Below, piece after piece: positions 1 through 5,901 of a stretch of 15,431 bases of DNA. Under the pieces are notes generated by a model. The model made no database searches. It was given only the letters and a program-made list of their open reading frames with translations, and was not told the origin of the DNA. Origin of the DNA: Clostridia bacterium (GTDB taxonomy: Bacteria; Bacillota; Clostridia; Christensenellales; Borkfalkiaceae). A program made the translations under genes and the position numbers. Numbering within the stretch: the stretch's first letter is position 1; the number at the start of each line of letters is the position of its first letter. Where the stretch lies: contig CAAFVM010000002.1 of the NCBI GenBank assembly GCA_900766495.1, forward strand, positions 1-15,431. Direction: 5' to 3'.

Positions 1-1
1 A

Positions 2-55
2 GGCGAAGAAAGGTGGATTGAGCGAAGAATGAGCGCAAGACGGATAGAGGATTGA
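2..55 (+). CDS. Possible 3' end of a gene cut by the window edge
   Basis: A plus-strand frame is open from base 2 to a TGA at 53-55 and gives the 17-residue basic/acidic tail GEERWIERRMSARRIED. A hairpin terminator follows about 75 bases later, as expected after a gene end. The fragment is too short to recognise and a 17-codon open frame can occur by chance, so this is only a possibility. No function is proposed. Confidence 0.2.
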   Translation, partial: GEERWIERRMSARRIED

Positions 56-126
56 TTTTTGATAATTTCGTCTATTACAAGCTAAAACTAAGAAAGAACG
101 AATGCGTAAAAAATTCAATGTAATAC

Positions 127-163
127 AAAAAGCAACCTGCACTAAATGCAAGTTGCCTTTTGT
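127..163. terminator. Bidirectional hairpin terminator
   Basis: GCAACCTGCA (132-141) pairs with TGCAAGTTGC (147-156) over 9 of 10 positions around a 5-nt CTAAA loop. It is flanked by an A-run on the left (127-131) and a T-run on the right (158-161), so it can end transcription on either strand. On the plus strand it could serve a gene lying left of the window. On the minus strand it lies at the right distance to end the RNA proposed to start near 266. Confidence 0.7.
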
Positions 164-266
164 AAAAATATATGATAAGGGGGAAAATGATGAGCTAATT
201 TGTGAATCTTACGTCGTTTTGCGCTTCTCCGCCTCTGTGCTACTCGGCACCTCGATTTCAGATTAC
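127..266 (-). ncRNA. Candidate orphan structured small RNA
   Basis: A near-consensus minus-strand promoter (273-301) would start an RNA at about G266, and the hairpin terminator at 127-163 would end it, giving about 140 nt. No convincing reading frame is present: the best is a GTG-started 13-codon frame. The RNA can fold. AATCT (264-260) pairs with AGATT (209-205), and the stem extends to G266-C204 with one bulge. Inside it, GTGC (250-247) and GCAC (240-237) close a 6-nt loop. No known RNA family could be matched by eye. It could also be the leader of a lost gene, or a chance combination of promoter and terminator. Confidence 0.4.
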
Positions 267-272
267 ACCTAT

Positions 273-301
273 ATTATAATGTATGCGCGCTCGGTTGTAA
301 A
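273..301 (-). promoter_or_regulatory. Sigma-A-type promoter, minus strand
   Basis: On the minus strand TTTACA (301-296) is followed by a 17-base spacer and TATAAT (278-273). Five of six -35 positions and all -10 positions match the housekeeping consensus. There is no protein gene downstream before the terminator at 127-163, which points to a non-coding transcript. The -10 region is itself near-symmetric, so a TATAAT also reads on the plus strand at 275-280, but no good -35 goes with that one. Confidence 0.65.
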
Positions 302-344
302 GCGTTTACACCCCGTTTTTAAAAAATTTTTATTTTATTTTTTT

Positions 345-401
345 CTAATTCCCCGCGGCTGGCTGTTACCTGTTATTTATGTATTGCTCCGCGATGGTTA
401 G
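345..401 (+). repeat. Palindromic repeat B, copy 1 (57 bp)
   Basis: This unit begins CTAATTCCCCGCGGC and ends GCTCCGCGATGGTTAG. The two ends are imperfect inverted repeats of each other (CTAA/TTAG outermost, CGCGG/CCGCG inside), with a variable T-rich centre of about 25 bases. Five further copies lie in this window at 474-529, 4771-4826, 4839-4895, 4956-5012 and 5026-5084. It resembles REP-type or MITE-like palindromes: no coding capacity, conserved arms, variable loop. Confidence 0.75.
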
Positions 402-428
402 GTGTGCTTTTTTACAGCAACCACCTTG

Positions 429-469
429 TGTCATTCCGAGCGAAGTCGAGGAATCTCGTGGAAACGTAC
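429..469 (+). repeat. Dispersed repeat A, copy 1
   Basis: This 41-base unit contains the core ATTCCGAG...CGAGGAAT and then TCTCGTGGAAACG. It is identical over all 41 bases to an inverted copy at 14024-14064 and differs at one internal base from the copy at 4911-4948. The core is an imperfect palindrome (ATTCC/GGAAT). I recall similar dispersed elements with this core from many bacterial genomes, but their role is not settled. Here it sits directly before palindrome B copy 2. Confidence 0.8.
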
Positions 470-473
470 CTTT

Positions 474-529
474 CTAATTCCCCGCGGCAAACTGTTACTG
501 TTATTCAGGTTTTGCCCCGCGAGGGTTAA
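474..529 (+). repeat. Palindromic repeat B, copy 2
   Basis: It begins CTAATTCCCCGCGGCAA and ends TTGCCCCGCGAGGGTTAAG, with a variable centre. It lies 4 bases after repeat A copy 1. Its right end reads GTTAAG rather than GTTAG, a variant shared only with the copy at 5026-5084. Both variant copies are the last B unit before the 3' end of a minus-strand gene. Confidence 0.75.
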
Positions 530-577
530 GTAGTGCCGCCTATACTATAAAAACGAACGCGGAGGCTTGACTACCAT
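525..577 (+). repeat. Cassette end module C, copy 1
   Basis: After the last B unit, the segment GTTAAGTA-GCCGCC ... AAACGAAC ... GGCTT-AC-ACC recurs at 5078-5130. The outer parts are weak inverted repeats (TAGTGCC against GGCTTGACTA), so this may form a hairpin. It ends about 30 bases from the stop codon of the 609-1169 gene and could contribute to termination of that minus-strand transcript, but it lacks a clear U-run. Confidence 0.45.
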
Positions 578-608
578 AATACCGTCATTCTTCGGCATTC
601 ACGCCTTT

Positions 609-1169
609 TTAATCCGCCACGACCTTACACGAACAAACGCCTTGCGAAAAATCAAAATTTTCGGGTAAAAACACGCTTAACCCGTTTTTCAATTCGCAAG
701 CAATATCTTCGGGAAAAAATTCCTTTTTAACCTTAAAAAGCAATATGCCGCCGTCTTGTTTTTCAAAAGCCGTAGCTTCCCCGCAGTCGCCATCGCGAGC
801 GCATTTTTTAATTATATACACCTCGGGTTCGTCCTCGAAAAAGTCTTCGTTGAACTCGGTATAAGCGTCGGGTTCCAAAGCAGAATAACGCGCGGTGATT
901 TTTAATTTTTTAAAGTTGAAATTAACCGCTTCGCCAAACAAATACAAATAGCCGTTTTTAGGCATATTTTCGGGATAATCTTGCGAATTTTCGGCAAAAA
1001 GGCTTAAATTAAAGCAGACAAAATAAAATTCGAACGGCGAAAACACGTCGTCTTCAAGCCATTTTTCTTGCAGATAGCAAGTGCCGAAAAGTCGGCTTTG
1101 CCCGTCGAACTCGGCTTCGCATTCTTCCGAAAAAGGCAAAACGTTAAGCTCAATTAAGCTTACTTTCAT
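609..1169 (-). CDS. Small acidic protein, possibly YwqG-like (DUF1963)
   Basis: A 186-residue acidic protein with no signal peptide or membrane segment, so probably cytoplasmic. The layout SRLFG-TCYLQEKW ... FYFVCFNLSLF ... MPKNGYLYLFGE (about residues 25-80) is reminiscent of YwqG/DUF1963 proteins, which carry an S-x-x-GG-P-x-x-P ... INLSEL ... LP-x-x-G-x-L-x-F pattern. The conserved Gly and Pro residues are largely missing, so the assignment is tentative. The ATG lies inside the 3' end of the upstream gene (20-base overlap, different frame), and GGAG sits 6 bases before it. This indicates translational coupling. It is the last gene of the minus-strand cluster. No function is assigned. Confidence 0.75.
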   Translation of the reverse strand: MKVSLIELNVLPFSEECEAEFDGQSRLFGTCYLQEKWLEDDVFSPFEFYFVCFNLSLFAENSQDYPENMPKNGYLYLFGEAVNFNFKKLKITARYSALEPDAYTEFNEDFFEDEPEVYIIKKCARDGDCGEATAFEKQDGGILLFKVKKEFFPEDIACELKNGLSVFLPENFDFSQGVCSCKVVAD

Positions 1170-2004
1170 CTACGGCTCCGCCTTTAAGTTTTTTATAATA
1201 TTTATCGGTGGAAAAATCGCGTTTTTTATCGTATTCCCCGCCGAACGCCTCGATGGCAAGTTTAAGTTCTTTAAAATCGAGGTAGTTTATATCGGGCTTT
1301 TCAATCAGCTCCATAAGCACGGGCAAAGCGCGCTCGTCGCCGTATTTACTTACGTAAGGCAAATACAGCTGAACGCCGTTTTTCGCGGTTTTAAGCTCGG
1401 AAATAAGAATTTCGAATATACGCTCGTCGTGTTTGCAGCAGGAAAGAATTTCAAGCAGATAAATTTTTACTCCGTTTTTATCGCCCGAAGAAACGGCTGT
1501 TTTATATTCTTTAAGCGCACGTTCCTTGGCGGCTTCGGGCTTTTCTTTAAGCATTTCGCAAAGCAAATCTTTCATATCTTCGCAAACGTTTTCGCTTATA
1601 AGCATATCGAAATAGCGCGGGAACGCAACCGTGGAATTCATATCGTTAAGCAGGTTTACACAGTAAGAAACCAGTTCTTCGTCCTCGCCCTCGTTCACAA
1701 ACGGCGCCAGCTCGTTTTCGCACCCCGAAGCTATTATGGCTTCGCACAGAAAGTCGGAAACGGCAACCTCGTCTTCGATGTGTTTTTTCAAAGTTTCAAC
1801 AAGTTCTTTGCCGTTAAGCCCGTCGTAATAATGCTCGGGCGCAACCCCGCCGAGTTCTTCCTGCGGAGTTTTGCCGAACTCTTCGTAAAGCACGGGGATT
1901 TTGTCTTCCCACTCTTTTTCGGAATATTGCCCGCGGTGCAAATCGATATATTTAACCAGAAAACGGTCGAATATTTTATCGACGTCTATTATTTCTTTTT
2001 TCAT
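1150..2004 (-). CDS. HEAT-repeat-like helical protein
   Basis: A 284-residue, strongly acidic, Leu/Glu-rich protein predicted all-helical, with no membrane segment. The C-terminal half shows paired helices of HEAT/ARM type, for example ERIFEILISELK followed by YLPYVSKYGDERALPVLMELI (about 190-235). The paired period begins near residue 75. Such proteins are usually binding scaffolds, and no catalytic motif is visible. The ATG is preceded by GAGGAAA at good spacing. It overlaps the next gene by 20 bases and is separated from the TPR gene upstream by 122 bases that contain a TATAAT, so it may have its own promoter as well as read-through. Specific function unknown. Confidence 0.8.
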   Translation of the reverse strand: MKKEIIDVDKIFDRFLVKYIDLHRGQYSEKEWEDKIPVLYEEFGKTPQEELGGVAPEHYYDGLNGKELVETLKKHIEDEVAVSDFLCEAIIASGCENELAPFVNEGEDEELVSYCVNLLNDMNSTVAFPRYFDMLISENVCEDMKDLLCEMLKEKPEAAKERALKEYKTAVSSGDKNGVKIYLLEILSCCKHDERIFEILISELKTAKNGVQLYLPYVSKYGDERALPVLMELIEKPDINYLDFKELKLAIEAFGGEYDKKRDFSTDKYYKKLKGGAVDESKLN

Positions 2005-2060
2005 AATTTTTTCCTCATTTTGTAATATTTTTTTTCGCTTTTTTTTGCGGAATTTTCTGC

Positions 2061-2066
2061 ATTATA
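2061..2066 (-). promoter_or_regulatory. Possible -10 element for the HEAT-like gene
   Basis: The minus strand reads TATAAT at 2066-2061, about 57 bases before the ATG of the 1150-2004 gene. The -35 region is poor: TTTGCC lies 16 bases upstream. The 122-base gap between the TPR gene and this one is otherwise unexplained and the downstream 5' UTR is A-rich, so a secondary promoter is plausible but unproven. Confidence 0.35.
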
Positions 2067-2126
2067 ACTACGCGGGCAAATCGGCAAAGCAACAGCCGCG
2101 CACGCTTTCAGCCGTTAAAAACCCGT

Positions 2127-3866
2127 TTAATCAGCTTCTATAAGCGACAGCAATTTTTTAAGTTTTTCGGGCTTTACGGCAAAATAATCAAGAATTTCTT
2201 CGCGTTTCGCGCCGGTTTCGATACCGCAAAGCAACGCGATTGCCGCGGCTAAAGTAAGCGGGTCGTTCACCTTGCGCAGGTTGCCGTTCTGCCCAAGTTT
2301 ATAGTATACATCGTACGCGGAGGTTTTTATTTTGCTTAAATCTTCATCGGAAAACGGAGAAAGTCTGCCGAACGCGATGGCGTATGCGTCAAGGAACAAA
2401 TCGCTTTTTTCTCCGCCGAATTCCGCCCTTTCGAACTGCAACCGCGAATACACGCCCGAGTAAGCCACTCCCGCGGCTTTGTCCTCGCCGAGTTCCACAA
2501 GCAGCGAAACCAGCATGGTTTTAGCCTCGTCGCTTACCGACGACGAAATAAGTTTGCCTTTTAAAAACTTTTCCGCGCGCGCCCCGCCTATAATCGCAAC
2601 CGTTTCTGCGCAAATTGTTTGCAAACGCAAATCGCTAGTGCAAAACGCGCATTCGGCAACTTCAAACGCCTCGCCCGCGCGTTTTTTAAGCGAATTTTTA
2701 GCAAGTTTAGCCAGTTTTTCGGCTTTTTCGCTTATTTTATTAACCTCTTCGGGCGGATAGCCGTAACGGAAATCGAGCTTTTTATAATTGCCCGCGCCGT
2801 TTGCCGCCAAAAGCGCTTCTTTTCTGTAAAATTCAGCGTAAGGCTTGCCCGTAATTTTATAATAGCGCAAAAACGCGTCTGCCGCCTCGCCGTATTTTCC
2901 CACGTTGAACGCCGCAAACGCCGAGAAATAAACGGCTTCTGCCGCGGCGGGGAAAATCTCGTTAAGTTTAACGGCAAAATCATATGCCGCAGCCGCGCCG
3001 CGCTTACCCGAAAGCAGCCCCGCGTATTTGAAAACGTCTAAAAAGTCGCTTGCTTCGGCAACCGTAAGAGCGTTTGTAGCCGCGTGTTTTTTTACTTCGT
3101 TATAATACTTTTCGGCTTTTTCGTCCTCTCCTGAATAGCTGTAAATTCCGAACAGATTGCAGGCGGCGCGCCCATAATATTTTTCGCTCGAAAGCGCGTT
3201 TTCAAAGTGTTCGGCGGCGCCCGAAAAGTCCTCTTCGCGCAAACGGCAAACCGCCAGCATCAGGCAGGCGTCGCCATAGGCGCTTGAATCTTTAGAAATA
3301 CCCAAAAGCATTCCCTCGGCTATTTCGGGGTTTTCTTCCATTATTTCCCTTGCGGTTTCCAAAATTTCGCGGTTTGCTTCCTCGTCGCGGTCGTAAATTC
3401 TTATTGAATCGTCAATAGGCAAAGCCTCGTCGGCAAGGTTATATAAATAATCGTCGTAAGGCAGTTCGTCGCCGCAATCGTTTTGCAGCTGACGGTTGAA
3501 ATAATACCCCGCAAGGTCGTAACGGCGGGTCACGTAATAGCACGCGCCCAAGCCGTTGAACGCCGTTGAAAAATGCTTTGGCGACACAGTGGACAAATAT
3601 TTAAACCAGTAATCGGCGCATTCGTCGTAAAGCCCTAAATTCAAACAAATATCCGCGGCAAGTTCAAGATTGCTTGCGGCAAGTTTGCCGTCCTTTTCGG
3701 CTTCCAGAAGCAGAGCGAGGGCTTTTTCATCTTCGCCGAGGTCGTATTTTTCGCGAGCCATATCGCAAAGCATACGCGAATCTTTAAAAAATTCCACCAC
3801 TTTCGAGGAATTTATATTGTTTATGCCGCGAGTTTTTTCGCGGATTTCGGCGTTTGTTTTTTTCAA
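2127..3866 (-). CDS. TPR-repeat protein, TTG start
   Basis: A 579-residue acidic, Ala/Leu/Glu-rich helical protein. TPR-like helix pairs are visible at about 32-125 (AREKYDLGEDEKALALLLEA; GLGACYYVTRRYDLAGYYF), about 197-260 (LAVCRLREEDFSGAAEHFENAL; GIYSYSGEDEKAEKYYNEV) and about 300-340. No signal peptide or transmembrane helix is seen, so a cytoplasmic protein-protein scaffold is likely. The start is TTG at 3866-3864. AGGAA lies 9 bases before it inside the last codons of hslO, and the gap to hslO is only 4 bases, so the pair is very probably co-transcribed and translationally coupled. The next in-frame ATG is 31 codons inside and would cut a helix. The link to Hsp33 suggests, without proving, a proteostasis role. 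Confidence 0.85.
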   Translation of the reverse strand: MKKTNAEIREKTRGINNINSSKVVEFFKDSRMLCDMAREKYDLGEDEKALALLLEAEKDGKLAASNLELAADICLNLGLYDECADYWFKYLSTVSPKHFSTAFNGLGACYYVTRRYDLAGYYFNRQLQNDCGDELPYDDYLYNLADEALPIDDSIRIYDRDEEANREILETAREIMEENPEIAEGMLLGISKDSSAYGDACLMLAVCRLREEDFSGAAEHFENALSSEKYYGRAACNLFGIYSYSGEDEKAEKYYNEVKKHAATNALTVAEASDFLDVFKYAGLLSGKRGAAAAYDFAVKLNEIFPAAAEAVYFSAFAAFNVGKYGEAADAFLRYYKITGKPYAEFYRKEALLAANGAGNYKKLDFRYGYPPEEVNKISEKAEKLAKLAKNSLKKRAGEAFEVAECAFCTSDLRLQTICAETVAIIGGARAEKFLKGKLISSSVSDEAKTMLVSLLVELGEDKAAGVAYSGVYSRLQFERAEFGGEKSDLFLDAYAIAFGRLSPFSDEDLSKIKTSAYDVYYKLGQNGNLRKVNDPLTLAAAIALLCGIETGAKREEILDYFAVKPEKLKKLLSLIEAD

Positions 3867-3870
3867 AAGA

Positions 3871-4743
3871 TTATTCCTCGCACTCGCCGTTTTTAAAAAG
3901 TTCGTCTATAGCGGCTTTGTCGTAAACGTATTTTTTATTGCAGAAATGGCAGGTAACTTCAACCTTGCCCTCTTTTTCTATTGTGTCGTCAAGCTCTTTT
4001 TTGCCAAGAGTTATAAGCATGGAATCGATGTATTCTTTCGAGCATAAGCAGCGGTAAACCGCTTTGCGAGTCTCATAAATATAATCGGTAAAATTCTGTT
4101 TTACAAACTCGTCGGCGCCTATGGTTTCCATAATGGAGGAAACGTTTCCGCAACGCGACAAAAGCTCCTCGGCTTTAGTTATGCTTTCGTCGTCTGCGTC
4201 GGGCATGGGTTGCAGAATAACGCCGCCCGCGCCCACGCATTTATAGTCTACGCCTATTTTCACGCCCAACGCCATGCCTGTGGGTTGTTGCTCCGAAAAA
4301 GTATAGTACCTTGCAAAATCTTCGGCTATTTCTCCGCTTTCTATGCGGCAACTGCCGGTATACGGCTCTTTAAGCCCCATATTTTTTACTACGGTAAGCC
4401 TGCCTTTACCAACGCAACCGCCAACGTCTAACTTGCCGTCGGGTTTAAGCGGTAGTTCGCACTGCGGTTCGTCTATGCTGCCGCGCATTTCAAGTTTCGA
4501 ATTGCCCGCGACTACTATGCTGCCGCCCACGCCGTCGCCTTTTAAAGTTACCGACAAACGGTCGTCTTCGTTTTTTAAAGTGGAACACATAAAAGCGCCC
4601 GCAATCAAAGTTCTGCCGAGCGCCGCCGCCGCAAGAGGCGATAAGTTATGTATTTTTATTGCTTCGTTTACCATTTCGGTGGCTTCAATAACGGTAACCG
4701 AAATTTTGCCGTTAAACGCCACGCCTTTATATAAAATATCCAT
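3871..4743 (-). CDS. hslO: Hsp33 redox-regulated molecular chaperone
   Basis: Hsp33 is a cytoplasmic holdase chaperone. Zinc bound by four cysteines keeps it inactive; oxidation to disulfides releases zinc and exposes the client-binding surface. The 290-residue product has the usual family length and the full redox switch, CxC at C232/C234 and CxxC at C265/C268, spaced as in known Hsp33. The N-terminal domain shows family hallmarks such as LGRTLIAGAFM (42-52), LKGDGVGGSIVV (67-78) and GGCVGKGRLTVVKNMG (108-123). The ATG is preceded by a purine-rich AAGAAGAAAG. It heads a minus-strand cluster with the TPR gene 4 bases downstream. The promoter is not evident, because the upstream region is filled by palindromic repeats. 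Confidence 0.97.
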   Translation of the reverse strand: MDILYKGVAFNGKISVTVIEATEMVNEAIKIHNLSPLAAAALGRTLIAGAFMCSTLKNEDDRLSVTLKGDGVGGSIVVAGNSKLEMRGSIDEPQCELPLKPDGKLDVGGCVGKGRLTVVKNMGLKEPYTGSCRIESGEIAEDFARYYTFSEQQPTGMALGVKIGVDYKCVGAGGVILQPMPDADDESITKAEELLSRCGNVSSIMETIGADEFVKQNFTDYIYETRKAVYRCLCSKEYIDSMLITLGKKELDDTIEKEGKVEVTCHFCNKKYVYDKAAIDELFKNGECEE

Positions 4744-4770
4744 TTTCTTTCTTCTTTCCCGCGTTTTCTT

Positions 4771-4826
4771 CTAATTCCACGCGGCGAGGTATTTCTGTTA
4801 TTTAAGTTTTTTACCGCGAGGGTTAG
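4771..4826 (+). repeat. Palindromic repeat B, copy 3
   Basis: Starts CTAATTCCACGCGGCGA and ends TTACCGCGAGGGTTAG; the ends are imperfect inverted repeats. It begins 28 bases upstream of the hslO start codon, so on the minus strand it would lie in the hslO 5' leader or promoter region. Confidence 0.75.
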
Positions 4827-4838
4827 TCGCGTATTTTT

Positions 4839-4895
4839 CTAATTCACCGCATTTGGGGTGATTTTGTAGTTTAGTTTTCCTGCCGCGATGGTTAG
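4839..4895 (+). repeat. Palindromic repeat B, copy 4 (diverged left arm)
   Basis: Starts CTAATTCACCGCATTTGGGG and ends CCTGCCGCGATGGTTAG. The left arm has drifted from CCCCGCGGC while the right arm is intact. The spacing from copy 3 start to copy 4 start is 68 bases, so copies 3 and 4 look like a tandem pair with about 12 bases between them. Confidence 0.65.
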
Positions 4896-4910
4896 GCAAT
4901 ACACTCTCCC

Positions 4911-4948
4911 TGTCATTCCGAGCGAAGCCGAGGAATCTCGTGGAAACG
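4911..4948 (+). repeat. Dispersed repeat A, copy 2
   Basis: Matches repeat A copy 1 (429-469) with one internal change (CGAAGCCGAGG in place of CGAAGTCGAGG). As in copy 1, a B unit starts a few bases after it (4956). The A-then-B order and the spacing are therefore conserved between the two cassettes, which argues for movement or duplication as a composite rather than independent insertion. Confidence 0.8.
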
Positions 4949-4955
4949 AATCTTT

Positions 4956-5012
4956 CTAATTCCCCGCGGCAAGTTTTTTTCTGTTATTCAGCTTTACCGC
5001 CGCGATGGTTAG
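4956..5012 (+). repeat. Palindromic repeat B, copy 5
   Basis: Starts CTAATTCCCCGCGGCAAG and ends TACCGCCGCGATGGTTAG, with a T-rich variable centre. It shows clear inverted arms (CTAATTCC/GGTTAG and CCGCGG/CCGCG). Confidence 0.75.
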
Positions 5013-5025
5013 GTCGCGTATTTTT

Positions 5026-5084
5026 ATAATTCCCCGCAGCAATGTTTTTTTCAGTTGTTTAAATTTTTCGCCGCGAGGGTTAAG
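5026..5084 (+). repeat. Palindromic repeat B, copy 6 (GTTAAG variant)
   Basis: Starts ATAATTCCCCGCAGCAA and ends TTCGCCGCGAGGGTTAAG. Like copy 2 it carries the GTTAAG end and is followed at once by the AAGCCGCC end module, then by the 3' end of a minus-strand gene. Confidence 0.7.
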
Positions 5085-5130
5085 TAAAGCCGCCCCTGCC
5101 ATTGAAACGAACCGCAAGGCTTTACAACCC
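5078..5130 (+). repeat. Cassette end module C, copy 2
   Basis: Reads GGTTAAGTAAAGCCGCC ... GAAACGAAC ... GCAAGGCTTTACAACC, matching 525-577 at the conserved blocks. TAAAGCC and GGCTTTA are a perfect 7-base inverted repeat enclosing the module, so a hairpin can form. It lies 13-60 bases beyond the stop codon of the methyltransferase gene. Confidence 0.5.
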
Positions 5131-5142
5131 CGCCGCAGCCCA

Positions 5143-5901
5143 TTAATTTCTTCTTGCAAAAAAGTTAAGCCTTAAACTTTTATCGTGCTCTTTTTCGCCC
5201 ATATCGCCGCAAACAGAAAGCACTTCGAACCCCTCTTTTTCTAGAGCCGAAATTATAAAATCGCGCTCGTGAATATATTCGGTAAGTTCGGCGTCTTTTC
5301 TTTCATAAAGTTCGCCGCGGCGCAAAAACACGCACATTTCCATTTTTACAAAGTCTTTTTCAAGCGAGTTCGTCCAAACGTAAGTGTGGTCGTCGTCGTC
5401 CTCAAAAAAAACGTTGTTTGCAATAACGTGTTTAAGTTTGTATGCAGACGAAACGTCGAAAAGCAAGAAACCGCCCTTTTTTAAAGCGCCGTGCATTTTT
5501 TCAAACGCCTTTTTAAGTTTATCTCCGCTTATGCAGTTGAACGCGTCGTTCACGGCGGTTATAAAATCGGCTTTTACGTTAGGCTTAAACTTTAAAATAT
5601 CGCCCGCGATATACGGCACGAATATTTTCTGTTTTGCGTTTTCCGCTTGAGCGGCGGCAAGCATTTCGGGCGAAATGTCAACGCCCGTAACGGCAAACCC
5701 CGCGCGTTTAAGCGCACGCGTAATCTGCCCGCTTCCGCAACCCATATCGTAACCCACAACCCCGCGCGAATATTTTTTAACGCTTTCGGTTATAAAATTC
5801 GCCCACTTGTCGTAATCGCACGAAAGAGCCATAGATTGCTGATAAAATTCGGATACAACCGAAAACACGTTTTCCTTCGCGCCGAAATTATTCGGAGTCA
5901 T
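5143..5901 (-). CDS. Class I SAM-dependent methyltransferase
   Basis: A 252-residue Rossmann-type methyltransferase that would transfer a methyl group from S-adenosylmethionine to an unknown acceptor. Visible motifs: motif I YDMGCGSGQIT (51-61), the acidic SAM-ribose contact at D75 in VTGVDISPEM, AGDIL (99-103), ADFITAVNDAFNCI (111-124) and LKKGGFLLFDVSS (140-152). This is the common Methyltransf_25/11-like layout; the substrate cannot be read from the sequence. The start overlaps the stop of the upstream membrane-protein gene by one base (TAATG), so translation is coupled and both genes share the promoter near 7322-7350. An N-terminal NVFSVVSEFYQQSMALSCDYDKWA segment is typical of small-molecule methyltransferases of this group. 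Confidence 0.9.
   Translation of the reverse strand: MTPNNFGAKENVFSVVSEFYQQSMALSCDYDKWANFITESVKKYSRGVVGYDMGCGSGQITRALKRAGFAVTGVDISPEMLAAAQAENAKQKIFVPYIAGDILKFKPNVKADFITAVNDAFNCISGDKLKKAFEKMHGALKKGGFLLFDVSSAYKLKHVIANNVFFEDDDDHTYVWTNSLEKDFVKMEMCVFLRRGELYERKDAELTEYIHERDFIISALEKEGFEVLSVCGDMGEKEHDKSLRLNFFARRN

Noticed and set aside
102..401. 99-residue plus-strand open frame
   Set aside because: It runs through the 127-163 terminator hairpin and into repeat B, has a low-complexity Phe-rich middle and no ribosome binding site. Not a credible protein.
345..580. CRISPR array
   Set aside because: The B units have conserved ends and variable centres, which superficially looks like repeats and spacers. 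The conserved parts are inverted arms of one palindrome, spacing is irregular, copies are few and no cas gene is present.
585..605. Possible fourth copy of repeat A (GTCATTC near 584)
   Set aside because: Only about seven bases match; too short to separate from chance.
1081..2025. 314-residue plus-strand open frame opposite the HEAT-like gene
   Set aside because: Long but antisense to a gene with proper start, ribosome binding site and operon overlap. Its Phe/Lys-rich composition is the mirror of Glu/Lys/Leu codons on the other strand. Shadow frame.
4956..5159. 67-residue minus-strand open frame before the methyltransferase end
   Set aside because: Its coding content is entirely repeat B and the end module; repeat-derived, no ribosome binding site.
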